Below are positions 1-12,763 of a DNA stretch of 64,000 nucleotides, piece by piece (within the stretch, counting starts at the first letter, position 1; every line of letters starts with the position of its first letter). The position numbers and the translations under genes are program-made. Origin of the DNA: Theristus sp. LFF4_11 (taxonomy: Eukaryota > Nematoda > Chromadorea > Monhysterida > Xyalidae); assembly GCA_030248135.1 (NCBI GenBank), contig JASANC010003243.1:90671-154670 (forward strand), given 5' to 3'. Under the pieces are notes generated by a model. That model was given only the letters and a program-made list of their open reading frames with translations, was not told where the DNA came from and did not search any database.

Positions 1-568
1 CCAAACAAAGTGATAAGCAGATACCAATACAGGATGTGACAACAAGATAGACCCGACAAAACATGGCAAAACTAAAAATCACGTTTTCATACCATTAATC
101 GAATCGATATTTGAAACATAGAACATACATGTAACGGGTAACAAATGTGACAAATAAAATTGACTAAAAGTTTGTTTTATAATTTTTTAGTGAATCTTTA
201 CGTTCAAGATGACGCAGGGCAAAATATTGTTCATAATTAAATTGTAATTCTGTCGTTGACTTCTGCAATAAACAAAAACACCACACGTGCACAAAAATAA
301 TATCAATTTTTGTTTGCATTTGCCCACGCTTTGCAAAAGTGTCTGCTACTTTTTTCTTCAATGTTTTTTGAAACTTTTCCACGTTGCGCATTTAATTTTA
401 AACGGTTCGCTCAAAAGTTATTTTCCTGTACAACATGTGTTCATTGTGAAAAATAACCAACTGCACTTCAATGGAACCGCAGTCAATCAAATTTATGACA
501 CTGTGAAAACATAAACTGTGCATAAAAACCATTATATTTTTGTGTCATCGATATTGTTGACAAATGTA
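1..568. other. Intergenic, downstream of anoctamin
   Basis: AT-rich sequence after the anoctamin stop codon. I see no exon, RNA gene or repeat family in it. The open frames here are short and have no recognisable protein similarity. Confidence 0.5.
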
Positions 569-3500
569 TTAAAATTCAGGCAGTTTACCAGTGTTAAAGA
601 ATGTGGAGAAGCAACAATACATAAACATGAGCTTTCTCAATTTAGCATGAAATGATATTTGTGAACGTTTGGTCGGTTTGATGCGTTGGTTTTGCAGCAC
701 GGCGAGCACATGCGCGGGCGCTTTTGCAGCCACCTGCTCCGGCAACGCCTCCATAAACTCTTTGTTGTCTTCCATTCTCTCCGACAAACCCATTGCTTCA
801 GCCTCTACAAAATTAAGATGATGAACTAATACTGCAAATAGTTCAATGGCAACTAATTACTCTTCCACATTATAAAGTTATTAAAAACCTAGAAAATCAT
901 TTGAATGAAAATCTTTTGGCGATATCGTTACCTGCAAAAATAGCGTCCATGTCTTCAAAGCCTTGTTCGTCATCTTCCTCTTCTTTAACCTTGCTGAATC
1001 CCTCGGCCTCCTTAAACATCTCTCGTTGAAGATATGTTTCACGTTGCTGGTGTATGGTGACATGACGTGGTACGCTAGGGATGACGTATTGAATGATCAA
1101 CTGTACAATCATACTGACGTGTTCAAATAGCAGGATGAAGAGAACCTTGGCGAACCACACTCTGTAAATAACATACCGGAAATGATCCTTTGTATCCGTG
1201 TGTCTACCGCCTTTTTAAATTACATAATATTTTCTGAAAGCATTTTTTCCATTTTAAAAGCAGAATGCTTAACCTGTAGTACAGGGTCGACAAATGTGAC
1301 GGCACAGTGCGATCAACATAGGCGTGCACGTAGCACGTATCCACGAGATTTTTATCGTCATCCAAACGAATGTTGTCTGTGCAATTTGCAGTGAAGACTG
1401 GCCTAGTTAGCGTGCCTTCTATTAGACCCACGATGTCGTTGTCAGCGATGGTAGGAGATCCGCTTGTAATGGTTAACCCATGCAAAGGGTCATAGTCGAC
1501 GTGGTTTGTTTTTGTTTGGAACTGAGGTAAAATTTGATTAGAAGGACTTGTTTTCAAAATGAAATGTGAATGAAAATAAAAATGTGGTCATACAAACAAT
1601 TTTAATTAATCAGCAGATGATTGCTTACAAATGTTAACGCCTTTGTCGTTGCTGAATGATTCATTTGATAAGGTTGTCCGTCCACTTCCATGTCCAAAAG
1701 ACACCAGAACGCCGTCTTGAATGGAGCCAAAGTGAAATGCAAAAAATTTCTTTCGTGATGAGGATCAGCAGCATCGGTTGTGAAACTCCACACCTGCACG
1801 TCAAACAACTATTCTAATAACATCAATTGGTTTGCTTGCCAGGGTATGGCAAAAGTGGCAACGTAAAGAGCTGTAACTCACCAGCTGTTTTGTAGAAACT
1901 TGTGCTCAAAGTTTCGGCACAATGCTTAAAAAGCTCTATGAATCTAATGCTAATCCTGATAAGAGTTTTATTTTCATCTGCACGTCATTGACTAAAACAA
2001 GCCACAATTCACCATGCGATCAACCCATTTGGTCGACAGCGCAATCACGGCTGCATTGGTGAGCACAGCAGTGCGCGTGAACGTGTTCAACAAACCGTAC
2101 CATGGCTCGATGTTTGACACTCGTTCTGGTGTGCATCTGCAGCAACGTTGCAACTTTTCAATACGTATAACTTGAGGTAATTTTGCATCTTTATTTTGCT
2201 TTATCTGGCATCTCCAAATGTTTTTTTCATCAAACACCACCAGAAACATTTGCATTTTCAAACGCTAGAGAAAATACCACCAGAATACAAGAAAGCTTTG
2301 CGTACTTGCGCTGTTGTGTCAGCATCTTGTAAGCATCCAATCTGATTTCGATGACGTTGTTTATTAATGCGAATAATGGAGCAAGCGGGAACGCTGCTAC
2401 GAACATCGTAACAAAACCGTATTGGATAAGCATTTCCAAATAGTCGCCAAACAGGTTGATCTCGTGCGGCGAGCCAAGCGCGTAGTCTTTTTGCCATCGA
2501 GTGGCATCATCTGGATCTGCAGAGAATTTTTTTAATTTAACTTATAGATGAGGCTGTGTATGTGCATTAAAAAGAGATTTTGTAAAAGTATCAGCAAGTA
2601 AGATCTTCAAACCTGAAGCAGTACGATTTGTTCGTCTGCGGCACCAATTTGAAATCAATGGTGCACCAATTTCCAGCACATTGTTGATTGCTTGTTTACC
2701 GGTCATAATGATGAACAATTGTATTGATACGGCAAACATACAACCGGTCGCTTCGCATCTGCACATTGTGAGACATTCACTGTCAAAGTTCGTCTGAGCA
2801 AAAATTACAAAAATAGTTAAAAATTTTACACGTCAATCGCTTCTGACGTCATCGGGAAGTCAACAGCGACGCTGCGTACAAACACCATGAAGAACAGTGT
2901 GCCGTAGAAATTTACGAATTGAAACAACACAACTTTGTAGACAAAACTCTGCTCAAATTGTCGTTCAGTACGGGGCAGCTCAAGGCGTGTCAGCCCATAG
3001 GCCACCTAAATTTGTTAAGTGAGCACTGCAAGCGTGTTTGCGACACAAGCGAAGACAACGTTCGCAAGACACTCCGAGAGACCATTGCAAAAAGATTAAC
3101 TATATCCTGTGGTCAGTCTTCTTAATTGCTGATTATCACAAAATTGTGGTACAAAACAATTCTTATTTTTAATTAAAAAAACAGGATCTTTTTTAGATTA
3201 AATAAAGATAAGAAATATGCAAATATTGCAGAAAAACAAAATTTCTCGCACCTTCATGTAAATTTTACTCATGACCGCAATGCCGACGCCGTTTGCAAAC
3301 GAGCTCGTAAACGAAATAACAATGCTAGGTGGTATGTAATAGGCGGACTGTTTGTTCGGTAGTTTGTACTTCAGAACGTTGTCCCACAAAATTTGACCCG
3401 CTTGTTTGTATATAATGATCCCGATGAGAATCCCAACAACCATAGAAACAAACAAAGCTCTAAAAAACGCAGTGAAATTCATTAAAAATACAGTATTTGA

Positions 3501-6237
3501 TTTTCAAGAATTATATCGTGAACTCACACTGTCACAATGGATCCGGTCAGTCGCTTAGCAAAGTCACCTTTCGTGAGATACGGCTCTTTTTGCTGTGTGA
3601 CAATGTTGGTTTTCACAGTTTTCACTTTTCTCGTGTACTCTGGCCGCACGCGGGCCTACAAAAAATACTTGTCAGATCCATGTTCCGTGTGACTTGTTGC
3701 TAACATTAGGAATCAGACATTCAATTAAATGCATGTAAACCTGAAAAAAAGATACTCACAGCATCCTGATAAAATTCATGCTCTCCAACGTCCCAGAGCG
3801 AAGCAAGCTCTGACTGCTTTCTATGCCACCCTTGAATAAAGCACACTGCCCAAAATGACATGAAGAAGCCAAAGAAGATGGAACCACCGTTGTCAGAGAC
3901 ACTCGATATTAATGACTGTGTGCACAAACTGCTTGCATTTACAAACGGGCACCACTAAAACAAACGGCGATTTTGCACACTTGCTGTTTTATGGTAATGC
4001 AAACAAAAAAATCAATTTACTGTTTCTGTTTCTCACATTGTTGGTGCAAGTTCGACAGAGTGTAATGTCAGGCTTTGGAGAACAAAACGGCGACTCTCTA
4101 AAAAAGGCATGGAAAATGCCATAAAGAAAGACGCAAACACCGACAATCGACGGGTAGATTAGCATCCGGGTATAGAAGCCGAGCCACGCAAAATACATTG
4201 CAACCTTAAAAAGCAGAACTGATGACTACAAAAAATAAACAGTTGTAATTTTGTATTTTTTAATATTTCTTTAAAACCTTTTCGCCGTAATAATCTCGAA
4301 TCTGTTCAATCGGTTGATACTTGTACCAGAGACCCGGACGAGCCCACGCTTCGTACAAGTATCTGCGTTGTAGAAAATTATTGTGTTCCAGTAATTCAAA
4401 AAGCAATGGAACATCAAAAAACTAGGTAATTAAATTATAGAAATATTTTTAAATCACTACCGACTTTCTCATCGGCCATTTTTCAATTGGAACTTTTTTG
4501 TAGTCGACCGTTTTCTCCGGTTGATTTGCATCGTGCAACGGAAAAGCTGTCTGATACACGTGCACATCAAGCAAGTACTGCAATGAATGCAATAGGCAAA
4601 AAAGGCAACAGAAAAACCTGTGAGCCCGCCCGTACCGGGTGTCCAAAGAAATACAACAGAACATGCCGCAAAATTGATCTTTTTCATTTTGTCCGCGTCG
4701 TTCGCTTGATCGAATGATGCTGCATCTAAAATATCCTCGCCTTCGTTTGCTTTCTTCTTTTTCTTTGCCGCTGGATTGTGCAGCACAATATTGACTCCAT
4801 TTATGATTCCGGCAACTAAATACTGGCGTTGTGCAGTGCTGAATATTGACGACTCATCAGTGGCCAATAGAAACTGGTCGATTTTGTCACGCTCGAACGA
4901 GTCAGTAAAATAGCGTGGTTTGTTTATTCGAAATTCGTGGGGAAGTTTAAACGGATTTCGGCTAAACAATTTGTCTATCAGGCGATTTTCCAGCGATGTG
5001 TGACTTGCATGCAGCTCCGACTCGTGCACGGGCATCTGGAGACCCTCCAATTCAGCCTGCCGACTCAGTGCCTCCCACGTGCCATGCACCTGAAACGTCT
5101 CATTACTTTATTCATTTCTGTTGATTAAAACAAACGATAAATCAAAAAACAAACAGATGAACAAACGAAAAACAAACAAAAACGCCAACTAACTTTTACG
5201 AAACAAGTTTTTTGATCATACGACTCGTGTCGCGGTTCGGTCTCAAGAATGAGACCCTCGGTTCTCAGCTGCTGCTCGAAGCGACGTCTAAATACTTGCC
5301 GTTGAACATTCCGCCGATCTTTGTCGCTGTCGCGATACACAAGAATGAAATCGATGACGCTCGCTCCGTCTGATAGATAAGCCGTGGACGGTAGTCGCTT
5401 AGTGGCGTGAGTCTCATCGCTCGGTGGAAGCGGTTTATATTGGACGGTGTCTTTTTCTCGAGACTGACGTGACTTCGCGGGGGTTTTGCTGTGCCGAGCT
5501 CGGCTGCTAATAATTGTTGAAGCCGCTTTTGTGCCGCCAAAACGAAAACTTACTTCGTCGTCCAATGGAGGCGACATGCTTTGCTGATTCCTGCAGGTGC
5601 AACTTTAGACCGGTAATCGGAAATGTGCACTGAAATGTCACCTGTTAAAAGGAAAACGCATACCGGTTGTATTCGTTTTTAATGGCTTCATCGCGCGAGT
5701 CATCCAACGGTTGGTTGATTGAGTCAATTGCAATATCTTCCATGTCATTCATCTCCAATTGTGTCTCGGTGGGCTCAACAGCAATTCGTCGAGGCACCGG
5801 TCGATTGGGTACTGGTGCGTTTGCGTTTCGCTGCTGCATGTTCATATACGCTTCGAACGCATCATTATAATAACCTCCGTCATGTTCATCATCAATAATT
5901 AAGTCCTGATTTGTGAGGTTCGGTTGCTTCGACTCGTTCATCACTGCTGATTGCTGCCCCAACATCGACGGCCGCTTACTGCTGGGATGTTGCGTTGCTG
6001 TGAACAAAGAAATTAAAAAAAATTAAATTCAGTTCAAAATTGTGTGGCGACCTCACTTGGATTAGGCGGCGCGAACGGTCGTGCGCTGTACGGCTGCTTG
6101 TGCGTGTCCGACTCGAGTGAATCTACTTCGAACGCCAAGTTGTACTGGGCGGACAGTCGCTCTGCACCACTGCCCCACGTCGACCGTGTGTTGTCGAACG
6201 TTGCTGCTACTGATGGGGGCGCCTTTCTTGGCCACAT
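569..6237 (-). CDS. Anoctamin (TMEM16 family) channel/scramblase
   Basis: Ten-helix membrane protein of the Ca2+-activated chloride channel / lipid scramblase family, dimeric, in the plasma or an internal membrane. The first exons, 6057-6237, 5664-5997 and 5194-5590, encode a disordered N-terminus and the dimerisation domain (VIDFILVYR). Then come the helices: YFAWLGFYTRM (about 4190), GGSIFFGFFMSFWA (3890), a TM6 exon (about 3250-3480), YKVVLFQFVNFYGTLFF (2950), MTGKQAINNVLEIG (2700) and FGDYLEMLIQYGFVT with NNVIEIRLDAYK (2450-2340). The C-terminal exons are 932-1161 (KVLFILLFEHV) and 569-804. The motifs fit the ANO1-7 branch better than ANO8/10. The chosen ATG (6235-6237) precedes a basic stretch; an upstream in-frame ATG at about 6316 is possible. 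Exon borders near 4450-4720 and 1270-1810 are uncertain. TM6 ends in MSKIY, where the family usually has an acidic residue (see findings). Confidence 0.9.
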
Positions 6238-6999
6238 CGTTGTCAACTTGCTTACGCTAGCGGTACGAGATTGATAACGCTGTTGATTTGTTGGCAGTTT
6301 GGCACACACACACACCATGCAATGCGTTCAATTTGAAAGAAAATTATTGAGTTGTTTAAACAATTTCTGCGAAAAAACTTGCATGACACGGCGTAATAAT
6401 CAATCACACGACAACGCAACAAAACAATGAAAAAGCCCAGTCGCCAGCCAAAACGTAACGTTGTTAAAACTAGTTGTCGCATGGATTGTTGAACGTTTTG
6501 ACGGTGCATGCACACCCAAGGCCCATCACCAACTAAACACAAGAAGTTTTTGTTACAATGCATATTTTCGCATCATTTTCGTCCAACGAAGAAACCTTCA
6601 CTAACGAATCAAGGTGCATCCTTTGCATCTTTTCATAAAGAAAATTATGCATGCCCGCAATCCTTTCAACCAAAATATTTTCCGCACCAAGAACGTGTCT
6701 ACTCACTATAACAGTATAAAACACACCCGTTATCACAACATGCGCAAAGCAAGCAATCTCGATGTTCGCGTTACTTCAATCGCGTGAAACGGAACATTTT
6801 CCAGAAAAACTTTAGCCTGCAAATATTTTTTCTTTTCTATAAAAATGCAGGCATAGAAAAGAACAGTCAACGTCCGTTAAAACCGTGGGGGGGGAGGCGG
6901 CAGCGAACTTCCACAATATTATTTCAAAAAGCTCATTGCAAAAATTTAAAAATTTCAATCAGCCATAGCACTCATCATCATCATCATCATCATCATCAT

Positions 7000-7057
<58 letters not shown>

Positions 7058-7085
7058 TTTTTGCTGTGCAAAGGTAGACTAACTA
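6238..7085. other. Upstream region of anoctamin
   Basis: Probable 5' flank of the anoctamin gene. It is AT-rich, with no recognisable coding exon, and its last 110 bp hold a CAT microsatellite. Confidence 0.4.
6973..7057 (+). repeat. (CAT)n microsatellite
   Basis: About 28 CAT triplets with one CATAAT interruption. They create an open frame of polyhistidine, which is not evidence for a gene. Confidence 0.95.
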
Positions 7086-7862
7086 CAGTCGAACTCAATA
7101 AAATGTGGAATCAGCTGATTGGTCGGCCGAGGGGAGGCTGCTCACACTCCGCACCCTTCTTTTTTCGTGGATCTGGATTTTATTGAAACGTGTTTCTTTT
7201 GAATGACTGTGAATTTCCAGCACCCTTTTCACGCTAAAAATAAACTGAAAATGTTAGAGACTGCAAAATTCAGAATTTTTTATCAAATCAACAGCTCAAA
7301 ATGTATTTTTTTGTTTGATGACGACGACGACGTCGTCGCTTAATTTTTGCGTGTGAACTGAAATACAAAAGCCTGAAAGGAGTGCGCTGTGCATGGTTTG
7401 CTGCGTGCACCAAGTAAATGAACACAGCAGTTTACCAAAAACAACTTGAAAACGGTGAAAACGAAAGATGAAAGCAAAGTCGTCGTCGTGTCGTCGTCGT
7501 CCGCGAAGTCGGAACGCATTTTTTTTAATTGCGGACGCATGTCGATCGGTCAGCTAGGAATGAAACCCCCTTCAGCTGGCTACACAGCGCACTCATTTCA
7601 GGCTTTTGTCTTTCAGTTCACACGCGAACATTAAGCGACGACGACGTCGTCGTCGTCAATAAAAAAATGCATTTTGAGCTGTTGAATAAAAAAAATCTGA
7701 ATTTTGCAGTTCTCCAACTCTTTGAATTTATTTTTAGCATGAAAATGGTGCTGGAAATTCACATTCATTCACAAGAAACTCGTTTCAATAGAATCCACAT
7801 CCACGAAAAAAGAAGGGTGCGGAGTGTGAGCAGCTGATTCCACATTTTATGGAGTTCGATTG
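7086..7862. mobile_element. Long-armed MITE, CAGTCGAACTC family (copy a)
   Basis: Two arms of about 280-310 bp are inverted repeats of each other. The outer ends read CAGTCGAACTC and GAGTTCGATTG, and TA lies on both sides (7084-7085, 7863-7864). A TA duplication fits the Tc1/mariner superfamily. The inner parts of both arms carry runs of CGA/CGT triplets around ACGTCGT. No transposase is encoded, so it is non-autonomous. Copies b (51284-51418) and c (57987-58156) share the ends and the following AATCAGCTGATT segment but have much shorter centres. Confidence 0.85.
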
Positions 7863-7966
7863 TAACTAACGAAAGGTGAAATCCATCGATACCAAAATTG
7901 AAACATCGCATGTTCATGTGGTTTAGCAATACCAGAACAAAAAATAACCAAAACTAATTCAGTATC

Positions 7967-7967
<1 letters not shown>

Positions 7968-7998
<31 letters not shown>

Positions 7999-8006
7999 GT
8001 TGTTGT
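7968..8006 (+). repeat. (GTT)n microsatellite
   Basis: About 12 GTT triplets with one GTC interruption, in AT-rich non-coding DNA. Confidence 0.9.
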
Positions 8007-8278
8007 CAATTTGTTTCGGTGTCCATGAAAAATAAAAAAATTGTATTCAAATTCTATTCACAAATTAAACGGGAACCTAAGTAATCAACCACGCTGTGTG
8101 ACAAAGGGTGGTGGCGAATAATTGTGAAAATGTCATTTTGTTCCCGTACGGGGCTCTAAACATCCCCGTAATTGGGGTACAGCCCTAAAAATCGTTGAAA
8201 CTGGTTGAAAACTGTAACTCTGCTGTTATTTGAGGTGATTAATTGTTAAACCATCATGACTATTAAATCAAACTTTAA

Positions 8279-8440
8279 AACTTGCAGTTCCTATTCCCAA
8301 TAAAAAAATCATGATTTTTTTGTTTCTAAAGTCCATAATATAAGTTGAATATGGTTTTTCGAACTCCCTGATTGATTTAGCACAACTTTGATTTTTAAAA
8401 TTAAAAAACAAAAAAACAAAAATGACGACTGACGAGGTAA
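8279..8440. repeat. Dispersed repeat with related copies at 9301-9370 and 12764-12845
   Basis: The segment AAGTCCATAATATAAG and its flanks recur at 9336-9360. The following TCGAACTCCCTGATTGATTT stretch recurs at 12766-12800. This copy is uninterrupted where the other is split by a 789-bp insertion (11975-12763), so it acts as a related empty site for that insertion. Confidence 0.75.
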
Positions 8441-8507
8441 AATATATAGGGCGTTCATTAAAGTTAACTTCACGCTCTGTATTGGTTTCTTCTTTATCCA
8501 GTTTGCT

Positions 8508-8985
8508 TGGTACCATTGCGGCCCGGAAAACTTCGGCTCGAAGAGTTGCGGTTCGTTAAATTCCGATCAGAATATTTCCGCCCCGGACGATTCCGCCCCG
8601 GACGATTCCGGCCCGGTGAATGTTCCCCAGAACGACCAATATATTGCTGGGAGTTAGGAAGATTGATTTTTTCGCATTCCGCAATCAATTAACTCAATCG
8701 CAGATATAAGAAAGATTGCAAAACAAAAATAAACTTCAGCCAAATCTAATCCCAAAACTAAGTAAAGTTGTTGTAGGCCTCCTAAGCTGAGCCTTTTATA
8801 TAAAGGCTCTTCGGAAACCTGAGATTTTAACAAATGTTGTGCCGTGGTTTGGTTGTGGTTATTTTTTGATTCAACAAAATGATACAGGTGGTTTACTATT
8901 GCTCGTGCTGGAAAAACATTTTCCGAGCCGGAATCGTCCGAGGCGCTGTTCTCCGGGCCGCAATTCTCTGGTACGCAATCATAGC
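8508..8985. mobile_element. Foldback-type element with short-repeat arms
   Basis: The left arm (8508-8632) is built of GC-rich units such as GGACGATTCCGCCCC. The right arm (about 8910-8985) carries the same units inverted (GGAATCGTCC, GGGCCGCAATTCT). The centre is AT-rich with no coding capacity. The layout resembles foldback elements, whose terminal inverted repeats are themselves made of tandem short repeats. Exact ends and target duplication are not resolved. Confidence 0.6.
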
Positions 8986-9035
8986 AAGCGATATGGATAG
9001 CTGGAGCAAACTTTCCAGAATCCAAGCTGGAAAAT

Positions 9036-9652
9036 TTTGGGGGGGGGGCCGCGAGGGGGCCATGTGACTTTGGGGCAGTACCGTGGGCGGGGGGTGGGGG
9101 GGGGTACACCCCCCCAGAGCACCCGAGACCGTCGGGTGGGGGGGGGGCGGGGGCCCGCCACCGTGCCACCCCCCCCTAAAACCGGGCACCCCCCCCCATC
9201 GTACCCCCCCCCTCGAAAATTTGGCCGACACCCCCCCACCCCCCCATGAAATTTTGTCTGGCGGACACCCCCCCCCCCAAAATTTTCTGCACACCCTAAA
9301 ATTTTTTTCGAAAATCATGATTTTTTGTCTATAAAGTCCATAATATAAGCTGAATATATGATAACTTGACCATCTTCATTGTAATTTCAACGATTTTGCA
9401 GCAAAATTTAGCGTTTTTCCTTCAAAATTTAAGCGAAAAATTATCATGGGGGGGGTGGGGGGTGGACCCCCCCCACAGAAAATTTTGAAAAAATGCACCC
9501 CCCCATGGGCCCCCCCTGGGGGGGGGGTCCCACGTTACCATAGGTTGGACCCCCCCCTCACTTTTTGGTCGGCACCCCCCCCACGGTACCATACCCCCCC
9601 CCCCTCGAAATTTTTTTTGGGCCCACGGTACTGCTTTGGGGGGGGGGCAGTC
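9036..9652. repeat. Island of G and C homopolymer runs
   Basis: Dozens of runs of 6-12 G or C alternate with short spacers in two blocks (9036-9290 and 9447-9652), separated by AT-rich DNA. GCAGTACCGTGGGC at the left and CCCACGGTACTGC at the right are inverted, so the whole island may be one inverted-repeat element. Pro- and Gly-rich open frames here are a by-product of the runs. Run lengths may contain sequencing errors. Confidence 0.7.
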
Positions 9653-9959
9653 AAAATTTTGAAATTTGATAGATAGATAGCTAAAACGCTAAAAGGCTAT
9701 AAAAACAGCAAAATAATGCTAAAAATACACTAAAAATCAAGTATAAACGCGTATTTTATCTGAAATCAGCGAAATTTTCAAGAATTACGAGCAAAAATGG
9801 TCAATTTTGGTCAAAAATTGACTTATTTTATGGCTTCGTCGAAGACAAAAATTTTCAGATAGATAGCTGGCTGAAAATTTTTTTCAGATAGATAATAGCT
9901 GAGCCGAAAAAACTTGTTTGATAGTGACAGATTCGAAAATTTTTCGGGGGGCCGCCGCC

Positions 9960-10522
9960 GCCCCCAGTAGCGAAAGCGGGACCGTTGATCCGCGATTCAA
10001 GAAAACTGCAGTCGTCTTCGAAAATGAAGGCGCGATTCGTTGTGAACTACTTCACATTGCAAAGAAAATCTTGAAACGACCGGCGACGCCCACAAACTGC
10101 GAGGATACATCCGAGATCGCGAACAACGACGATGACGAAAGTGAACGCGAGCCCGAACCAAAAAAGAAATTGACTGGCCGCTGCGGAGGCATCGAGTTTC
10201 ACGCTGCGCGACCGCGCAACCCGTCAGACGAAAACAGTCTCGAAGACGAACTGCGCGGCGAAATGAATCTGTACGAGTCGGATGATTTTATCGACGAACC
10301 GGACAAAAGTGATCTAGTCTTCTAGTGCTGGACTTCTGGCGGTTGAACTCGTCGAAATACCCCAAACTATCGATAATCGCGCGCAGATACCTGGCATTGC
10401 CACTAACAAGCGTGGCAAGCGAACGAATGTTCTCTGAAGCCAGGCAGGTGTTTGTGTACAGCCGATCTCGTCACGAACGCCGAAAAGATAATGTTTCTGA
10501 ATGGAGTGTTGCCTGCACTTGA
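9960..10522 (+). pseudogene. hAT-family transposase, C-terminal fragment
   Basis: The first frame contains a DPRFK motif followed by an acidic linker. The second frame, from 10325, carries the typical hAT C-terminal dimerisation motif: DFWRLNSSKYP, then ARRYLALP and TSVASERMFSEA. The first frame stops at 10325 and the similarity continues one frame over, so a frameshift splits it. The N-terminal zinc finger and the catalytic core are missing. It is a dead fragment, but shows that autonomous hAT elements once existed here, consistent with the three hAT-like non-autonomous insertions in this window. Confidence 0.85.
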
Positions 10523-10809
10523 TTATGCCTATCCGATGTGAATTTTGTCAGTTGTTGTTATTGTAATTTTTGGTTGATTCACGTGCTGTGTTTTGCTGAC
10601 TTTGTTTCTGTGTCTGTGCTGTTTAATGCTTAAAATGTGATGCAGAAGCGACGAAATGTGCGTGGATGTTTTTTAGACATAAAAAAGGCCATTCCGGATT
10701 CCGGCAATTTTTGCCGGATCCGGCCCGGCCGGAATAGGCTTTTTCCGGATCCGGCCCGGATTCCGGCAAATTTGCCGGTTCCATCCCTGGCTCCAGCTAT
10801 CTATATCGG
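10523..10809. other. Non-coding spacer
   Basis: No gene seen. At 10690-10790 the words CCGGATCCGGCCCGG and CCGGCAAATTTGCCGG are repeated and self-complementary, so this may be a fragment of another inverted-repeat element. Confidence 0.4.
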
Positions 10810-10817
10810 CCCCCACC

Positions 10818-11824
10818 TAGGGTTAGGGGAAAAAAATCCGGATTTTTTTTTTAAATTTTTTTACAAGTTAGGTTTGTTCGAAGCGTCTCGTCGAGCTGAG
10901 TTCATCTAGACTATTTTCAGAACGATCCGGAAAACTATAAGAGCGAAAATCGTGTTTTATTGAAATTATGTCCATTTCATAGAGGGAAAGTTGCATTTTC
11001 AACAGTAAAACAGGACAATTTTCGACGTGTACTTGAATATTGAACCGTTCTTAGTTGTTCCTCTTTAGAAAATTACCAAAATTTGACTGTGTTCAAAAAT
11101 TCCTGTTTGCTGTAGCTAAGTCGGCAACCCCTGTCGACCCGGTCGCCCCCCCCCCCAAGACACTTACTTTCAGGTTCAACCAGCTATGCTATCTGCCACA
11201 TGGCGAGAGCCCACTCTTCAAATCATCGTATCGAAAACACGTACCATGATTTCGCGATCACGTTGCGGGAAACTGACAGACGCAAGTTTAACACGTTAGT
11301 TTAGCTCAGCACACAAGTTTTAACATGTGGCCATGTTATCGGGTATCTGAAAAACGGTCGTGTGATGTGGTATTAACCAACATCCCCGCTCCAATTGTTT
11401 AACAATATATCGCACAACTCCATTGTAGACCTATAACGTACGCCAATCAACAAGATATCATGTTCATCTCATGGCCTACCGACTGAAAAAACATGTTCTA
11501 AGTTGCAAGAAAACGATTTCTGAAACGATATTTCAATTCAGTTAAGTCATTTCAACGCTAAAAATTGACTCTAGAAGTCATCCAAATCGAAAAACATGGA
11601 GTACGTCGGTCAAAATGACCAAATAATGACATGTACCTAAGCACACAAAGAAGTTGGGAAGAAAATTTGGTTTGAACTTTCAAAAAATTATGCCATAAAT
11701 GGAATTTTCAGAGCAAAGTAGAAGAAAAATTTTTCAAATTTTTTTTTAAGTTTAAAAAAAAATTCAAATTTAAAAAAAAACGAAAAAAAAATAAAAAATT
11801 TTTTTTTCAAAGCCTTTAACCCTA
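10818..11824 (+). mobile_element. 1-kb non-autonomous hAT-like element, copy A
   Basis: It is bounded by inverted ends (TAGGGTTAGGGG at the left, TTTAACCCTA at the right) and by a perfect 8-bp direct duplication CCCCCACC (10810-10817 and 11825-11832). Eight-base duplications are typical of hAT elements. The interior has no open reading frame of note. A second copy, about 0.98 kb and in opposite orientation, lies at 21877-22853. The two are closely similar along their length. Confidence 0.9.
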
Positions 11825-11974
11825 CCCCCACCCCAACCCCTCGGCTCTGGAACAACTATGATGGTAACGGTTTGGAAAAGGGGTAATTGAGGTCACCAAA
11901 ACAAAATCTCCAAAGTTCCGCCATACGGGAGTCATTCCGGAGGCGCTTGCATATCATATGTGGTTCTTCGAACT

Positions 11975-12763
11975 GGGGTTGGCACAGGAAAAAAACCGGT
12001 TTCTTTTCCGTTTTAAAACTGTTTTTTTCCAGTTTTTTCCTGAAAAAAAGAACCGGTTTTTTACCTTAAAAATTTTGAAACTTCGTGGTCAAAAATCACA
12101 ATTCTTCGTTTGACTGATAAAATGTAAAATTATATTTTTGAAAAAACGGTGCAGCGAACTGTGTCGAACTGAACTGGTGAAGCATCATTTTGCAGAAGTT
12201 TTTGTGGCAAGGGTCAAGTGAAATACGATGAAGACAAGGTGACTGCTAAACTAAGTGCATATGCAGACTGACTGACGATGCTGTAGAATTGCAAAGGGTA
12301 ACTGATGAAATGTTATTTTTCGAACGCAATCCGCTACCGGTTTCACTTTGCAGTTCTGCAAATCTCGCCCCGTAATCGGGGTCAGCTATCCGGTCTCCTT
12401 GCAACCGTCTCTCATCGCTCCCCACACCTACACGGTCACTGCCCAGTCTTTGTTTTCAATTTATTGAACGTGCTGCCCTGGAAACCAATAAAAGCAAAAT
12501 TGGTTTGATTTGAAACAAAAAATTGGGTAGCATTGGGTGGCAAAAATAGCAAATTGGGTCGGTTGTATGCCCGAAAACAGCATTTTACGCTGCTCAAAAT
12601 CACTAATTTTGATGTATTTCCTAGTTTGAGTTCAAGATGCCTAGTTCTGGAAAGTTTAGGAGCTGGGAAGCATTCGGTTTTTTATGGTTTTAAAACGTTT
12701 TAAAACGAAAAAAACCGTTTTTTTTCCTGGCAACATAAAAAACCGGTTTTTTACCAACCCTAC
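11975..12763. mobile_element. 789-bp non-autonomous hAT-like element
   Basis: It is flanked by an 8-bp duplication TTCGAACT (11967-11974 and 12764-12771). The ends are inverted: GGGGTTGGCACAGG at the left, and the complement of ACCAACCCTAC at the right, both followed by an AAAAACCGGTTT block. The copy of the host repeat at 8341-8435 lacks the insertion, confirming both ends. No coding capacity. Confidence 0.85.

Noticed and set aside
6784..7077. Polyhistidine open frame
   Set aside because: It is produced by the (CAT)n microsatellite; no flanking coding signal.
8896..9334. Several Pro- and Gly-rich open frames on both strands
   Set aside because: They translate the G/C homopolymer island and change frame freely; no real protein features.
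10818..10835. Interstitial telomeric repeat (TAGGGTTAGGG)
   Set aside because: It is the terminal inverted repeat of a hAT-like element with an 8-bp target duplication.
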